A stretch of DNA of 40,992 nucleotides, taken from contig NZ_JAIZ01000042.1 in NCBI RefSeq assembly GCF_000710465.2, forward strand, positions 1 to 40,992, given 5' to 3'. This DNA is from Kitasatospora sp. MBT63. GTDB lineage: Bacteria; Actinomycetota; Actinomycetes; Streptomycetales; Streptomycetaceae. Of this stretch, positions 24,209-34,683 are shown piece after piece. How positions within the stretch are numbered: the stretch's first letter is position 1; every line of letters begins with the position of its first letter. The notes below the pieces were generated by a model. It ran no database searches, was not told the DNA's origin, and was given only the letters and a program-made list of their open reading frames with translations. The translations under genes and the position numbers were made by a program.

Positions 24209-25207
24209 ATGGCCTTCAACCTCCGGAACCGGCACTTGCTCAAGGAGCTGGACCTCACGCCCCAGGAGTTCCGGCACCTGGTGGATCTGGCGGCCCAGCT
24301 CAAGGCCGCCAAGTACGCGGGCACCGAGCAGCCCCGGCTGCGCGGGAAGAACATCGCGTTGATCTTCGAGAAGACCTCCACCCGGACCCGGTGCGCCTTC
24401 GAGGTCGCCGCCCACGACCAGGGCGCGTCCACCACCTACCTCGACCCGGCCGGCTCGCAGCTCGGCCACAAGGAGTCGATCAAGGACTCGGCCCGGGTGC
24501 TCGGCCGGATGTTCGACGGCATCGAGTACCGCGGCTACGGCCAGGAGATCGTCGAGGAGCTGGCCGCGCACGCGGGCGTGCCGGTGTGGAACGGCCTCAC
24601 CGACGAGTGGCACCCCACCCAGATGCTCGCCGACGTCCTCACCATCAGGGAGCACTCCACCAAGCCGCTCGCCGATGTGACGCTGGTCTACCTCGGCGAC
24701 GCCCGCTTCAACACCGGCAACTCCCTGCTGGTCACCGGCGCCCTGCTCGGCATGGACATCCGGATCGTCGCCCCGCAGCAGCTCTGGCCGTCCGAGGAGG
24801 TCCGCAAGGCCGCCGAGGAGCTGGCCGGGCGGACCGGTGCCCGGATCACCCTCACCGAGGACGTCGCGGCCGGGGTGGCGGGCGCGGACTTCCTCTACAC
24901 CGACGTCTGGGTGTCGATGGGGGAGCCGAAGGAGGTCTGGGCCGACCGGGTCGCGATGCTGAAGCCGTACCAGGTCTCGATGGACACCGTCCGGGCCACC
25001 GGCAACCCGGCGGTGCGGTTCCTGCACTGCCTGCCCGCGTACCACGACCTCGGTACCGAGGTCGGCCGGCAGCTGTACGAGGCGACCGGGATGACCGAGC
25101 TGGAGGTCACCGACGAGCTCTTCGAGTCGCACCACTCGGTCGTCTTCGACCAGGCCGAGAACCGCCTCCACACCATCAAGGCCGTCCTGGTCGCGACCCT
25201 GGGCTGA
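24209..25207 (+). CDS. argF: Ornithine carbamoyltransferase
   Basis: 332 residues, ATG start ([20 protein letters not shown]). The carbamoyl-phosphate loop S57-T-R-T-R61 within [16 protein letters not shown] and the catalytic HCLPA at 273-277 are intact. Length and sequence ([39 protein letters not shown]) are of the ArgI/ArcB type found in enterobacteria rather than the shorter ~310-residue anabolic actinobacterial ArgF. It converts ornithine and carbamoyl phosphate to citrulline. The ARG box upstream suggests biosynthetic control, but there are no other arg or arc genes nearby, so a catabolic arcB role is not excluded. Confidence 0.93.
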   Translation: MAFNLRNRHLLKELDLTPQEFRHLVDLAAQLKAAKYAGTEQPRLRGKNIALIFEKTSTRTRCAFEVAAHDQGASTTYLDPAGSQLGHKESIKDSARVLGRMFDGIEYRGYGQEIVEELAAHAGVPVWNGLTDEWHPTQMLADVLTIREHSTKPLADVTLVYLGDARFNTGNSLLVTGALLGMDIRIVAPQQLWPSEEVRKAAEELAGRTGARITLTEDVAAGVAGADFLYTDVWVSMGEPKEVWADRVAMLKPYQVSMDTVRATGNPAVRFLHCLPAYHDLGTEVGRQLYEATGMTELEVTDELFESHHSVVFDQAENRLHTIKAVLVATLG

Positions 25208-25229
25208 CCGCGGCCGGCGGCCCCGGCGC

Positions 25230-25817
25230 TCAGAAGTCGACGTTCACGCAGGCCACCCGCTCCGCCGCGGGGTGCGTCCCGGCCGGGTCTCCCGCGTGCA
25301 GCACCAGGGAGTGGGCCGCGTCCGCCCGGAAGGCCCAGGGCACGGCCGTCACGGCGCGGCCGGACCCGGCGGCGTCGGTGCGGACGGTGGCGCGGGCCTC
25401 GTTGCGGTCGTTGGCGTAGGCGGGGTCGGTGGACGGCTGCACCGGGTCGGTTCGGTCCTGGTAGTGCGGCCCCGAGGCGGCGGGGTCGGCGCCGCACCGC
25501 CCGGTGTGGACGTGGGCCGGGAAGCGGTGTCCGGGGGCGACCCCGGCCAGCTCGACCGTGACCACCGTCCGCCCCGCGCCGCGCTCGACGGTGACCCGCG
25601 CGTGTGCGCCGTACGGCACGAGGTCCCGGGCGTAGCTGATCGCCACCGGCGGGACGAACGCCGAGGCCGGGTCGAAGTCCGCGTCCACCACCGTGGGCAG
25701 CGCCGCGACCGGCCGCGGGAAGGCCGGCAGTCCGGCGGCGGCCGGTGGCAGCGGTGCCGCGGGCAGCAGGGCGAGCGGTGCCAGGGCGGTGGCCAGGGTG
25801 GCGAGCGGGACGGTCAT
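25230..25817 (-). CDS. Secreted Cu/Zn-superoxide-dismutase-like protein with incomplete metal site
   Basis: 195 residues. Residues 1-28 form an Ala/Leu/Pro-rich signal peptide. The beta-barrel core has copper-ligand-like H102 and H104 (FPAHVHTGRCG), H118 (GPHYQ) and H174 (LVLHAG), and cysteines C108 and C190 placed for the conserved disulfide. The zinc-loop residues (two further His and an Asp) are replaced by DPVQPSTDPAYANDRNE. This matches an actinomycete subgroup annotated as superoxide dismutase family; dismutase activity is doubtful. ATG 25817 was chosen for the signal peptide. Convergent with argF, 22 bases apart. Confidence 0.75.
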   Translation of the reverse strand: MTVPLATLATALAPLALLPAAPLPPAAAGLPAFPRPVAALPTVVDADFDPASAFVPPVAISYARDLVPYGAHARVTVERGAGRTVVTVELAGVAPGHRFPAHVHTGRCGADPAASGPHYQDRTDPVQPSTDPAYANDRNEARATVRTDAAGSGRAVTAVPWAFRADAAHSLVLHAGDPAGTHPAAERVACVNVDF

Positions 25818-25983
25818 CGGGCTGGACCTTTCGGACGGCGGGCCGGGCACCGCCCACCGTGGCGCCTGGACTCCTCGCGCCGCACGCCGCCGTGCCGACA
25901 CCCGTCCAAGCTCACCCGTACGAGAGCCGGCCCACCCGCATGAGACCGTAGGCGCGCCGCCGCGCCCGGCCCGCCCCGCCCGG

Positions 25984-26400
25984 TCAGCCCTTCGGCCCGC
26001 CCGCCGGTGCGATGCCCCGGATCTCGCAGCGCGGACCGCTCGCCCGCATCAGCCGCAGGTCGGCGGTGACGAGGGGCGCCCCGAGCTGTTCGGCGACGGC
26101 CACGTAGGCGGCGTCGTCCGGCGTCAGGTTGTCCTTGAGCTCCCAGATCCGGCCGAGCAGCGCGGTGACCTCGACCCTGCGGATGGCGATCCGGGGGAGT
26201 TCCGCGGCCAGCTCGGCGACCCGGCCGGCGTCGACCTGCCGGGCGAGGTAGAGCCCGCGCAGGGACTGCATCACCTCGATCAGGACGTGTTCGGGCGCCG
26301 CCCAGTCGGCATCGGCGGCCAGCGCGGCCCGGGCGGCATCGCCCCGTTCGCCCTCGTCCGCCAGGGCCAGGACCAGTGCTGATGCGTCGACAACTATCAC
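25984..26400 (-). CDS. PIN-domain RNase toxin, VapC family
   Basis: 138 residues from GTG 26400 (MIVVDASALVLAL). The PIN acidic residues are all there: D5, E42 (LIEVMQSLR), D95/D96 (NLTPDDAAYVA) and D114 (LVTADLRLM), so it should be an active Mg-dependent ribonuclease, probably cutting tRNA or rRNA. A longer frame starting at 26442 adds a non-conserved leader. No recognisable VapB antitoxin lies upstream; a short 54-codon frame ending in GTGA overlap with vapC may be a remnant (see separate entry). The gene backs onto the aconitase promoter. Confidence 0.8.
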   Translation of the reverse strand: MIVVDASALVLALADEGERGDAARAALAADADWAAPEHVLIEVMQSLRGLYLARQVDAGRVAELAAELPRIAIRRVEVTALLGRIWELKDNLTPDDAAYVAVAEQLGAPLVTADLRLMRASGPRCEIRGIAPAGGPKG

Positions 26401-26561
26401 CGGGCCGGCCCCCTGCCTGAAGGATCTTCGAACGCCGTCCACGGTAGCGCGGCCACCGCGCCGTCCGCCGCCTCGGCTGCGGTTGCGGCGGGCGGTCGGC
26501 AGGTGAAGTTTGGAGAGGATGCCCGGGCATGCCTGCCTTCGTCCCGTCGACGGGCATGCAC
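26397..26561 (-). other. Short frame in antitoxin position upstream of vapC, doubtful
   Basis: A 54-codon GTG-started frame ends in a stop overlapping the vapC start as GTGA. Its last residues (AVAALPWTAFEDPSGRGPAR) look like the tail of a small antitoxin, but the first 30 are Arg/His-rich with no ribbon-helix-helix or AbrB pattern. It could be the eroded 3' end of a vapB gene, or chance. Confidence 0.2.
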
Positions 26562-26567
26562 TATGGT

Positions 26568-26587
26568 TTATCTCGACGTCGAGATAA
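26568..26587. promoter_or_regulatory. Operator 1 of acnA (MarR/TamR-like palindrome)
   Basis: TTATCTCGACGTCGAGATAA is a perfect 20-base palindrome that overlaps the predicted -35 of acnA. Its core, TCTYGAnnTCRAGA, is shared with operator 2. The Streptomyces MarR-family regulator TamR is known to bind the aconitase promoter and respond to citrate and aconitate; I infer it is the ligand here. Confidence 0.75.
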
Positions 26588-26601
26588 CTCCACGCTATGA
26601 T
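26573..26601 (+). promoter_or_regulatory. acnA promoter
   Basis: TCGACG (26573-26578) and TATGAT (26596-26601) are separated by 17 bases. Transcription would begin at about 26608, inside operator 2, giving a leader of about 100 bases that includes the iron box. Confidence 0.6.
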
Positions 26602-26602
26602 T

Positions 26603-26620
26603 TATCTTGACATCAAGATA
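26603..26620. promoter_or_regulatory. Operator 2 of acnA (MarR/TamR-like palindrome)
   Basis: TATCTTGA-CA-TCAAGATA, a perfect 8+8 palindrome, is centred 34 bases downstream of operator 1 and covers the predicted transcription start. Confidence 0.75.
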
Positions 26621-26662
26621 CTTGCCGAGAGGCGCACGCCTTCCATCGTGGCGAGGCGGAGC

Positions 26663-26681
26663 CTAAGTAAGGCTTACCTTA
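26663..26681. promoter_or_regulatory. Iron box (DmdR/DtxR/IdeR-type) upstream of acnA
   Basis: CTAAGTAAGGCTTACCTTA matches the DtxR/IdeR consensus TTAGGTTAGGCTAACCTAA at 14 of 19 positions, with the central palindrome kept. It lies 30-48 bases before the acnA start, downstream of the predicted transcription start, where an iron-loaded repressor would act as a roadblock. The direction of effect cannot be told from sequence. Confidence 0.65.
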
Positions 26682-26710
26682 CCACTGGGTGGACCTAGAA
26701 GGAGTCAGTC

Positions 26711-29359
<2,649 letters not shown>

Positions 29360-29376
29360 CCCGTACCCCGTACGGC

Positions 29377-29414
29377 GACCGGGCCGCACCCCTTCCACGG
29401 GGTGCGGCCCGGTC
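29377..29414 (+). terminator. Terminator of acnA
   Basis: A perfect 16-bp stem (29377-29392 with 29399-29414) has a TTCCAC loop and starts 18 bases after the acnA stop. Confidence 0.85.
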
Positions 29415-29449
29415 CGCGTTCCGGCACACCCCTTGTGCGGGGTGCCGCT

Positions 29450-29488
29450 CGTGGACTAAACCTCTTTGTCAGCTTGGTCCAGACCATT
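29450..29488. promoter_or_regulatory. Tandem DasR-type elements / chitinase direct repeats
   Basis: CGTGGACTAAACCTCT (29450-29465) and CTTGGTCCAGACCATT (29473-29488) each match the DasR dre consensus AGTGGTCTAGACCACT at about 12 of 16 positions. Their 12-base cores are spaced 23 bases start to start, like the paired direct repeats known in Streptomyces chitinase promoters. This predicts induction by chitin products and repression by DasR, relieved by glucosamine-6-phosphate. Confidence 0.75.
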
Positions 29489-29524
29489 TGACGCTGATTC
29501 AGAGAAAGCCACGGGTCTTCTCGC

Positions 29525-30853
<1,329 letters not shown>

Positions 30854-30889
30854 GCCGGCGCGCCGGCACGCCGGCGGCCGGGACGCGCG

Positions 30890-31021
30890 GCTTCGCACAT
30901 CACAGTTCTGGTTCGGTGATGCGCGAAGCTGCGCGTTTCTATGTTCAAACGCGCATGATCGCGCTACATTCTCGGTCATCGACGGGGCGCGAGCGCAATA
31001 TGCAGGCTCCCTGCACATTGC
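30890..31021. repeat. Three consecutive inverted repeats between chitinase and ngcE
   Basis: The 382-base gap 30854-31235 holds no gene and is AT-richer than its surroundings. Hairpin 1 has 14-base arms 30890-30903/30916-30929 (one mismatch). Hairpin 2 has 9-base arms TGCGCGTTT/AAACGCGCA at 30930-30938/30947-30955. Hairpin 3 has 12-base arms 30995-31006/31010-31021 (one mismatch). The first is probably the chitinase terminator. The others may be further terminators or operators. Confidence 0.65.
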
Positions 31022-31096
31022 ACATGCTGCACCGCCGACAACGCTTTGACCGTTACCCGGCACATCGGGCGGTCGGCCTATTGCCGCCAGATGAAC

Positions 31097-31112
31097 AGTG
31101 GACTATACCTTT
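31097..31112. promoter_or_regulatory. DasR-type element upstream of ngcE
   Basis: AGTGGACTATACCTTT matches the dre consensus at 12 of 16 positions and closely resembles the chitinase copy at 29450. It is 124 bases upstream of ngcE, so the promoter probably lies close by. A further small palindrome, CAGAC-CT-GTCTG, is at 31190-31201. Confidence 0.65.
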
Positions 31113-31235
31113 GCGCATCGAAGAAAACCGCCTCTGACCGGCACCTTTGCCGCTAGGCGCGCCTGACCGAACAGGAATTGACCCTCCGTCAGACCTGTCT
31201 GCTTCTTCTCTGGACACCGAGGGGTTTGGGCACTC

Positions 31236-32645
31236 ATGGGCTCTGCAACCGAGTACAACCGTCGTGACATCTTCAAGCGGGCCGCCGGCATCGCCGTGCT
31301 CGCGGCCGGCGGCGGCTCGCTGCTCGCCGCCTGCGCCGGTGGCACCGGCGGCAGCAGTGACAAGGGCTCCAAGGGGGCGGGCGGCTTCAACCTGAGCGAC
31401 GCCAAGAACCCGTTCGGGGTGAAGGAGGCCGACGGCCTCGAGGTCTTCATCTTCGACGGCGGCTACGGCAACGAGTACGCGAAGGCCTTCGAGGCCATCT
31501 ACTCGAAGAGCTACCCCGGCGCCAAGATCAACCACCAGACCGACAAGGACGTCACCGGCAAGCTGCAGCCGCGCTTCAACGCCGGCTCCCCGCCGGACGT
31601 CATCGACGACTCGGGCGCCAAGCAGATCAAGCTGGACGTGCTCGCCGACTCCAACCAGCTGACCGAGCTCACCCCGCTGCTGGACGCGCCGTACATCGAC
31701 GACCCGTCGAAGAAGGTCCGCGACGTGCTGATGCCGGGCACCATCGACTCCGGCACCATCAAGGGCAAGGTCTACAACCTGTCCTACGTCTACACCGTGT
31801 TCGGCTTCTGGTACTCCAACAAGCTGTTCAAGGACCACGGCTGGACCCCGCCGAAGACCTGGGCCGAGTTCATCGAGCTCTGCGGCAAGATCAAGGCCGC
31901 CGGCATCGCCCCGGTCGCCCACCAGGGCAAGTACCCGTACTACATCAACGTCGTCATGATGGACATGATCGCCAAGCAGGGCGGCCTGGACCTCATGAAG
32001 CGGATCGACGGCCTGGACGCCGCCGCCTGGGACGACCCGGCCGTCAAGACCGCGGTCGAGGCGTTCTACCAGATCGTCTCCAAGGACTTCCTGCTCCCCG
32101 GCACCAACGGCATGACCCACACCGAGTCGCAGACCGCGTGGAACCAGTACAAGGCCGCGTTCATCCCGTCCGGCTCCTGGCTGGAGAACGAGCAGCTCGC
32201 CTCCACCCCGGCCGACTTCGACATGGCGTTCCTGCCGATGCCGTCGCTGCCGGGTGACAAGCTGCCGTTCGAGGCGATCCGGGCCGGCGCCGGCGAGCCG
32301 TTCATCGTCCCGGCCAAGGCCAAGAACGTCGCGGGCGGCCTGGAGTTCCTGCGGATGATGCTGACCAAGGAGGCCTCGGGCAAGTTCGCCCAGACCGCCA
32401 ACAGCCTCACCTGTCTCAAGGACGGTGTCGGCCCGGAGGTCAAGCTGAAGCCCGGCACCGCGTCCACCGTGGTGGCCCTCAAGGCGGCCGGCGCCAACAC
32501 CTTCAACTTCCAGTACCCGAACACCGCCAGCAAGTTCGACGAGGACCTGCAGAACGCCTCGGGTGAGCTGATGGCCGCGCGCATCGATCCCGCCGAGTGG
32601 ATCAAGCGGGCCAAGGAGTCGGCCACCAAGAACAAGACCGCCTGA
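31236..32645 (+). CDS. ngcE: N-acetylglucosamine/chitobiose-binding lipoprotein
   Basis: 469 residues. The N-terminus has a Tat-type twin arginine (NRRDIFKRAAG) and a lipobox LLAAC with lipidated Cys33, so it is exported folded and anchored to the membrane. The rest is a family 1 extracellular solute-binding protein (GGYGNEYAKAFEAIYSKSYP, then NAGSPPDVIDDSG and NLSYVYTVFGFWYSNKLFKD), matching NgcE of Streptomyces. It captures N-acetylglucosamine and chitobiose for NgcFG. First gene of a three-gene operon; the ATP-hydrolysing subunit is not encoded here and is presumably the shared MsiK-type ATPase elsewhere. Confidence 0.9.
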   Translation: MGSATEYNRRDIFKRAAGIAVLAAGGGSLLAACAGGTGGSSDKGSKGAGGFNLSDAKNPFGVKEADGLEVFIFDGGYGNEYAKAFEAIYSKSYPGAKINHQTDKDVTGKLQPRFNAGSPPDVIDDSGAKQIKLDVLADSNQLTELTPLLDAPYIDDPSKKVRDVLMPGTIDSGTIKGKVYNLSYVYTVFGFWYSNKLFKDHGWTPPKTWAEFIELCGKIKAAGIAPVAHQGKYPYYINVVMMDMIAKQGGLDLMKRIDGLDAAAWDDPAVKTAVEAFYQIVSKDFLLPGTNGMTHTESQTAWNQYKAAFIPSGSWLENEQLASTPADFDMAFLPMPSLPGDKLPFEAIRAGAGEPFIVPAKAKNVAGGLEFLRMMLTKEASGKFAQTANSLTCLKDGVGPEVKLKPGTASTVVALKAAGANTFNFQYPNTASKFDEDLQNASGELMAARIDPAEWIKRAKESATKNKTA

Positions 32646-32722
32646 CCAGCGGAGTTTTCAGAGCGCACCGGGGGCCCCGAACCGCCCCCGGTGCCTCTTG
32701 CCCGAGGACAGGAGAAGTGGCG

Positions 32723-33655
32723 ATGCGTCACGGCAAGTACCCCTTCATCGTGGGGTTCCTCTTTCTTCCGATCGTGCTGTACGTGGGACTGGTGCTCTGG
32801 CCCTACGCGCAGACCTTCGGATACTCCCTGACCGACTGGTCGGGACAGAGCCAGGAGATGAACTTCGTCGGCCTGGACAACTACGCGAAACTCCTCGATG
32901 ACGAGGTCTTCCTCGGCGCGATCTGGCACAACCTGCTGCTGCTGATCCTGCTGCCGCTGGTCACCATCCTGATCGCGCTGTTCTTCGCCTTCATGCTCAA
33001 CGTCGGCGGCAAGGGCGGCACCGGCGGCATCCAGGGCGTGCGCGGGGCCTCGTTCTACAAGGTGGTCTTCTTCTTCCCGCAGGTGCTGTCGATCGCGATC
33101 CTCGCGGTGCTGTGGGGCGCGGTCTACCGCACCGACGGCGCGGGCCTGGCCAACGGCGTCCTGATCAAGCTCGGCCTGGCCGACGCGGCCCACCCGGTGC
33201 AGTGGCTGTCCGACCCGGACATGGTCATGTGGTGCGTCCTGGCGGTGCTGGTCTGGTCCGGCGTCGGCTTCTACCTGGTGCTGTTCTCGGCCGCCATGCA
33301 GGGCATCCCGAAGGACATCTACGAGGCGGCCCTGCTCGACGGCGCCAAGCGCGGCCAGACCTTCCTCAAGATCACCCTGCCGCTGCTGTGGGAGACCGTC
33401 CAGACCGCCTGGGTGTACCTCGCGATCGTCGCCATGGACGCCTTCGCCCTGGTCTCCAGCATCACGCCCGGTGCCTACTTCGGCGGCGGCCCTGACCACC
33501 ACAGCGAGTTGATCTCCACCTACCTGATGCGCAGCTTCCTGCGCAACGGTGAGGCCGGCTATGCCTGCGCCATGGGCGTGGTGATCTTCTTCTTCACGCT
33601 GATCCTGTCCGTCGTCTCGCTCTGGGCCACCAAGCGTGACCGGATCGAGTACTGA
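32723..33655 (+). CDS. ngcF: Sugar ABC transporter permease (MalF-like)
   Basis: 310 residues. ATG 32723 follows GGAGAAG (32711-32717); the in-frame GTG two codons before is too close to that site, and the longer frame from 32597 overlaps ngcE. About six membrane segments are visible (FIVGFLFLPIVLYVGLVLWP, then LLLLILLPLVTILIALFFAF and others). The EAA loop that contacts the ATPase is YEAALLDGAKRGQTFLKITL. It forms the membrane channel with NgcG. 77 bases after ngcE. Confidence 0.9.
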   Translation: MRHGKYPFIVGFLFLPIVLYVGLVLWPYAQTFGYSLTDWSGQSQEMNFVGLDNYAKLLDDEVFLGAIWHNLLLLILLPLVTILIALFFAFMLNVGGKGGTGGIQGVRGASFYKVVFFFPQVLSIAILAVLWGAVYRTDGAGLANGVLIKLGLADAAHPVQWLSDPDMVMWCVLAVLVWSGVGFYLVLFSAAMQGIPKDIYEAALLDGAKRGQTFLKITLPLLWETVQTAWVYLAIVAMDAFALVSSITPGAYFGGGPDHHSELISTYLMRSFLRNGEAGYACAMGVVIFFFTLILSVVSLWATKRDRIEY

Positions 33656-33669
33656 GCGGGGCCATCGAC

Positions 33670-34614
33670 ATGAGCACTAGCACCGACACCAACCCGGCCG
33701 TCCCCGCCCAGCGGGCGGCGGGGCGCCCGAAGGCCGACCGGACCACCCGGTTCGGCGAGGGCGGCGGCGTCCTCAACGTCTTCTCGCACGGCTTCCTCGC
33801 CGTCTGGGCCCTGCTGATCATCTTCCCGCTGGTCTGGGTCGTCCTCGGCTCCTTCAAGACCGACGCGCAGATCAACGGCAGCGCCTGGTCCTGGCCGGCG
33901 AGCTGGGGCTTCGACGCCTTCACCCGGGCCTGGTCCAAGGGCATCGGCGGGTTCTTCCTCAACACCCTGATCGTGCTCGCCGGTTCGCTCACGCTGACCA
34001 TGCTGCTCGGCGGCATGGCCGCCTACGTGCTGGCCCGCTACGAGTTCAAGGGCAACCGGGCGATCTACTACCTGTTCGTGGCCGGCTCGATGTTCCCGGT
34101 CTACCTCGCCCTGGTCCCGCTGTTCTTCATGGTCCGCAACCTGGGCGAGATCACCCCGCTGCTCGGCCTCAACAGCTACCTCGGCCTGATCCTGGTGTAC
34201 GTGGCGTACTCGCTGCCCTTCACCGTGTTCTTCCTGTACTCGTTCTTCCGCACGCTGCCCACCGCCGTGCACGAGGCGGCGATGCTGGACGGCTGCTCGC
34301 ACACCCGGGCGTTCTTCCAGATCATGGTGCCGATGGCCAAGCCCGGCCTGGTCAGCGTCGCCATCTTCAACGTGCTCGGCCAGTGGAACCAGTACATCCT
34401 GCCGGTCACCCTGATGCAGCCCACCACGGCTGGCGAGGCCGACCACTCGATGCTCGCCCAGGGCCTGGTCAACCTGGCCCTGCAGTCCGGGTACAAGAGC
34501 GACGCACCGGCCCTGTTCGCCGGTATGACCATCGCGATGCTCCCGGTGCTGGTGGTCTACCTGTCCTTCCAGCGGCAGGTCCAGGCGGGCCTCACCTCCG
34601 CCACCCTCAAGTAG
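33670..34614 (+). CDS. ngcG: Sugar ABC transporter permease (MalG-like)
   Basis: 314 residues, starting 14 bases after ngcF. The first 40 residues are a hydrophilic cytoplasmic tail. Six membrane segments follow, including AVWALLIIFPLVWVVLGSF, and the EAA loop HEAAMLDGCSHTRAFFQIMV. Second half of the chitobiose/N-acetylglucosamine channel. The rok7B7-type regulator gene found next to ngcG in S. coelicolor is not here: a terminator and pepN come next. Confidence 0.9.
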   Translation: MSTSTDTNPAVPAQRAAGRPKADRTTRFGEGGGVLNVFSHGFLAVWALLIIFPLVWVVLGSFKTDAQINGSAWSWPASWGFDAFTRAWSKGIGGFFLNTLIVLAGSLTLTMLLGGMAAYVLARYEFKGNRAIYYLFVAGSMFPVYLALVPLFFMVRNLGEITPLLGLNSYLGLILVYVAYSLPFTVFFLYSFFRTLPTAVHEAAMLDGCSHTRAFFQIMVPMAKPGLVSVAIFNVLGQWNQYILPVTLMQPTTAGEADHSMLAQGLVNLALQSGYKSDAPALFAGMTIAMLPVLVVYLSFQRQVQAGLTSATLK

Positions 34615-34633
34615 CCCGCGCCCCACGCGCAGA

Positions 34634-34669
34634 CGGACGGCCGCCCGGGAACCCCCGGGCGGCCGTCCG
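34634..34669. terminator. Bidirectional terminator between ngcG and pepN
   Basis: A perfect 16-bp stem (34634-34649 with 34654-34669) with an AACC loop sits between the two converging genes. Confidence 0.85.
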
Positions 34670-34683
34670 CCGTCACCACCCCG

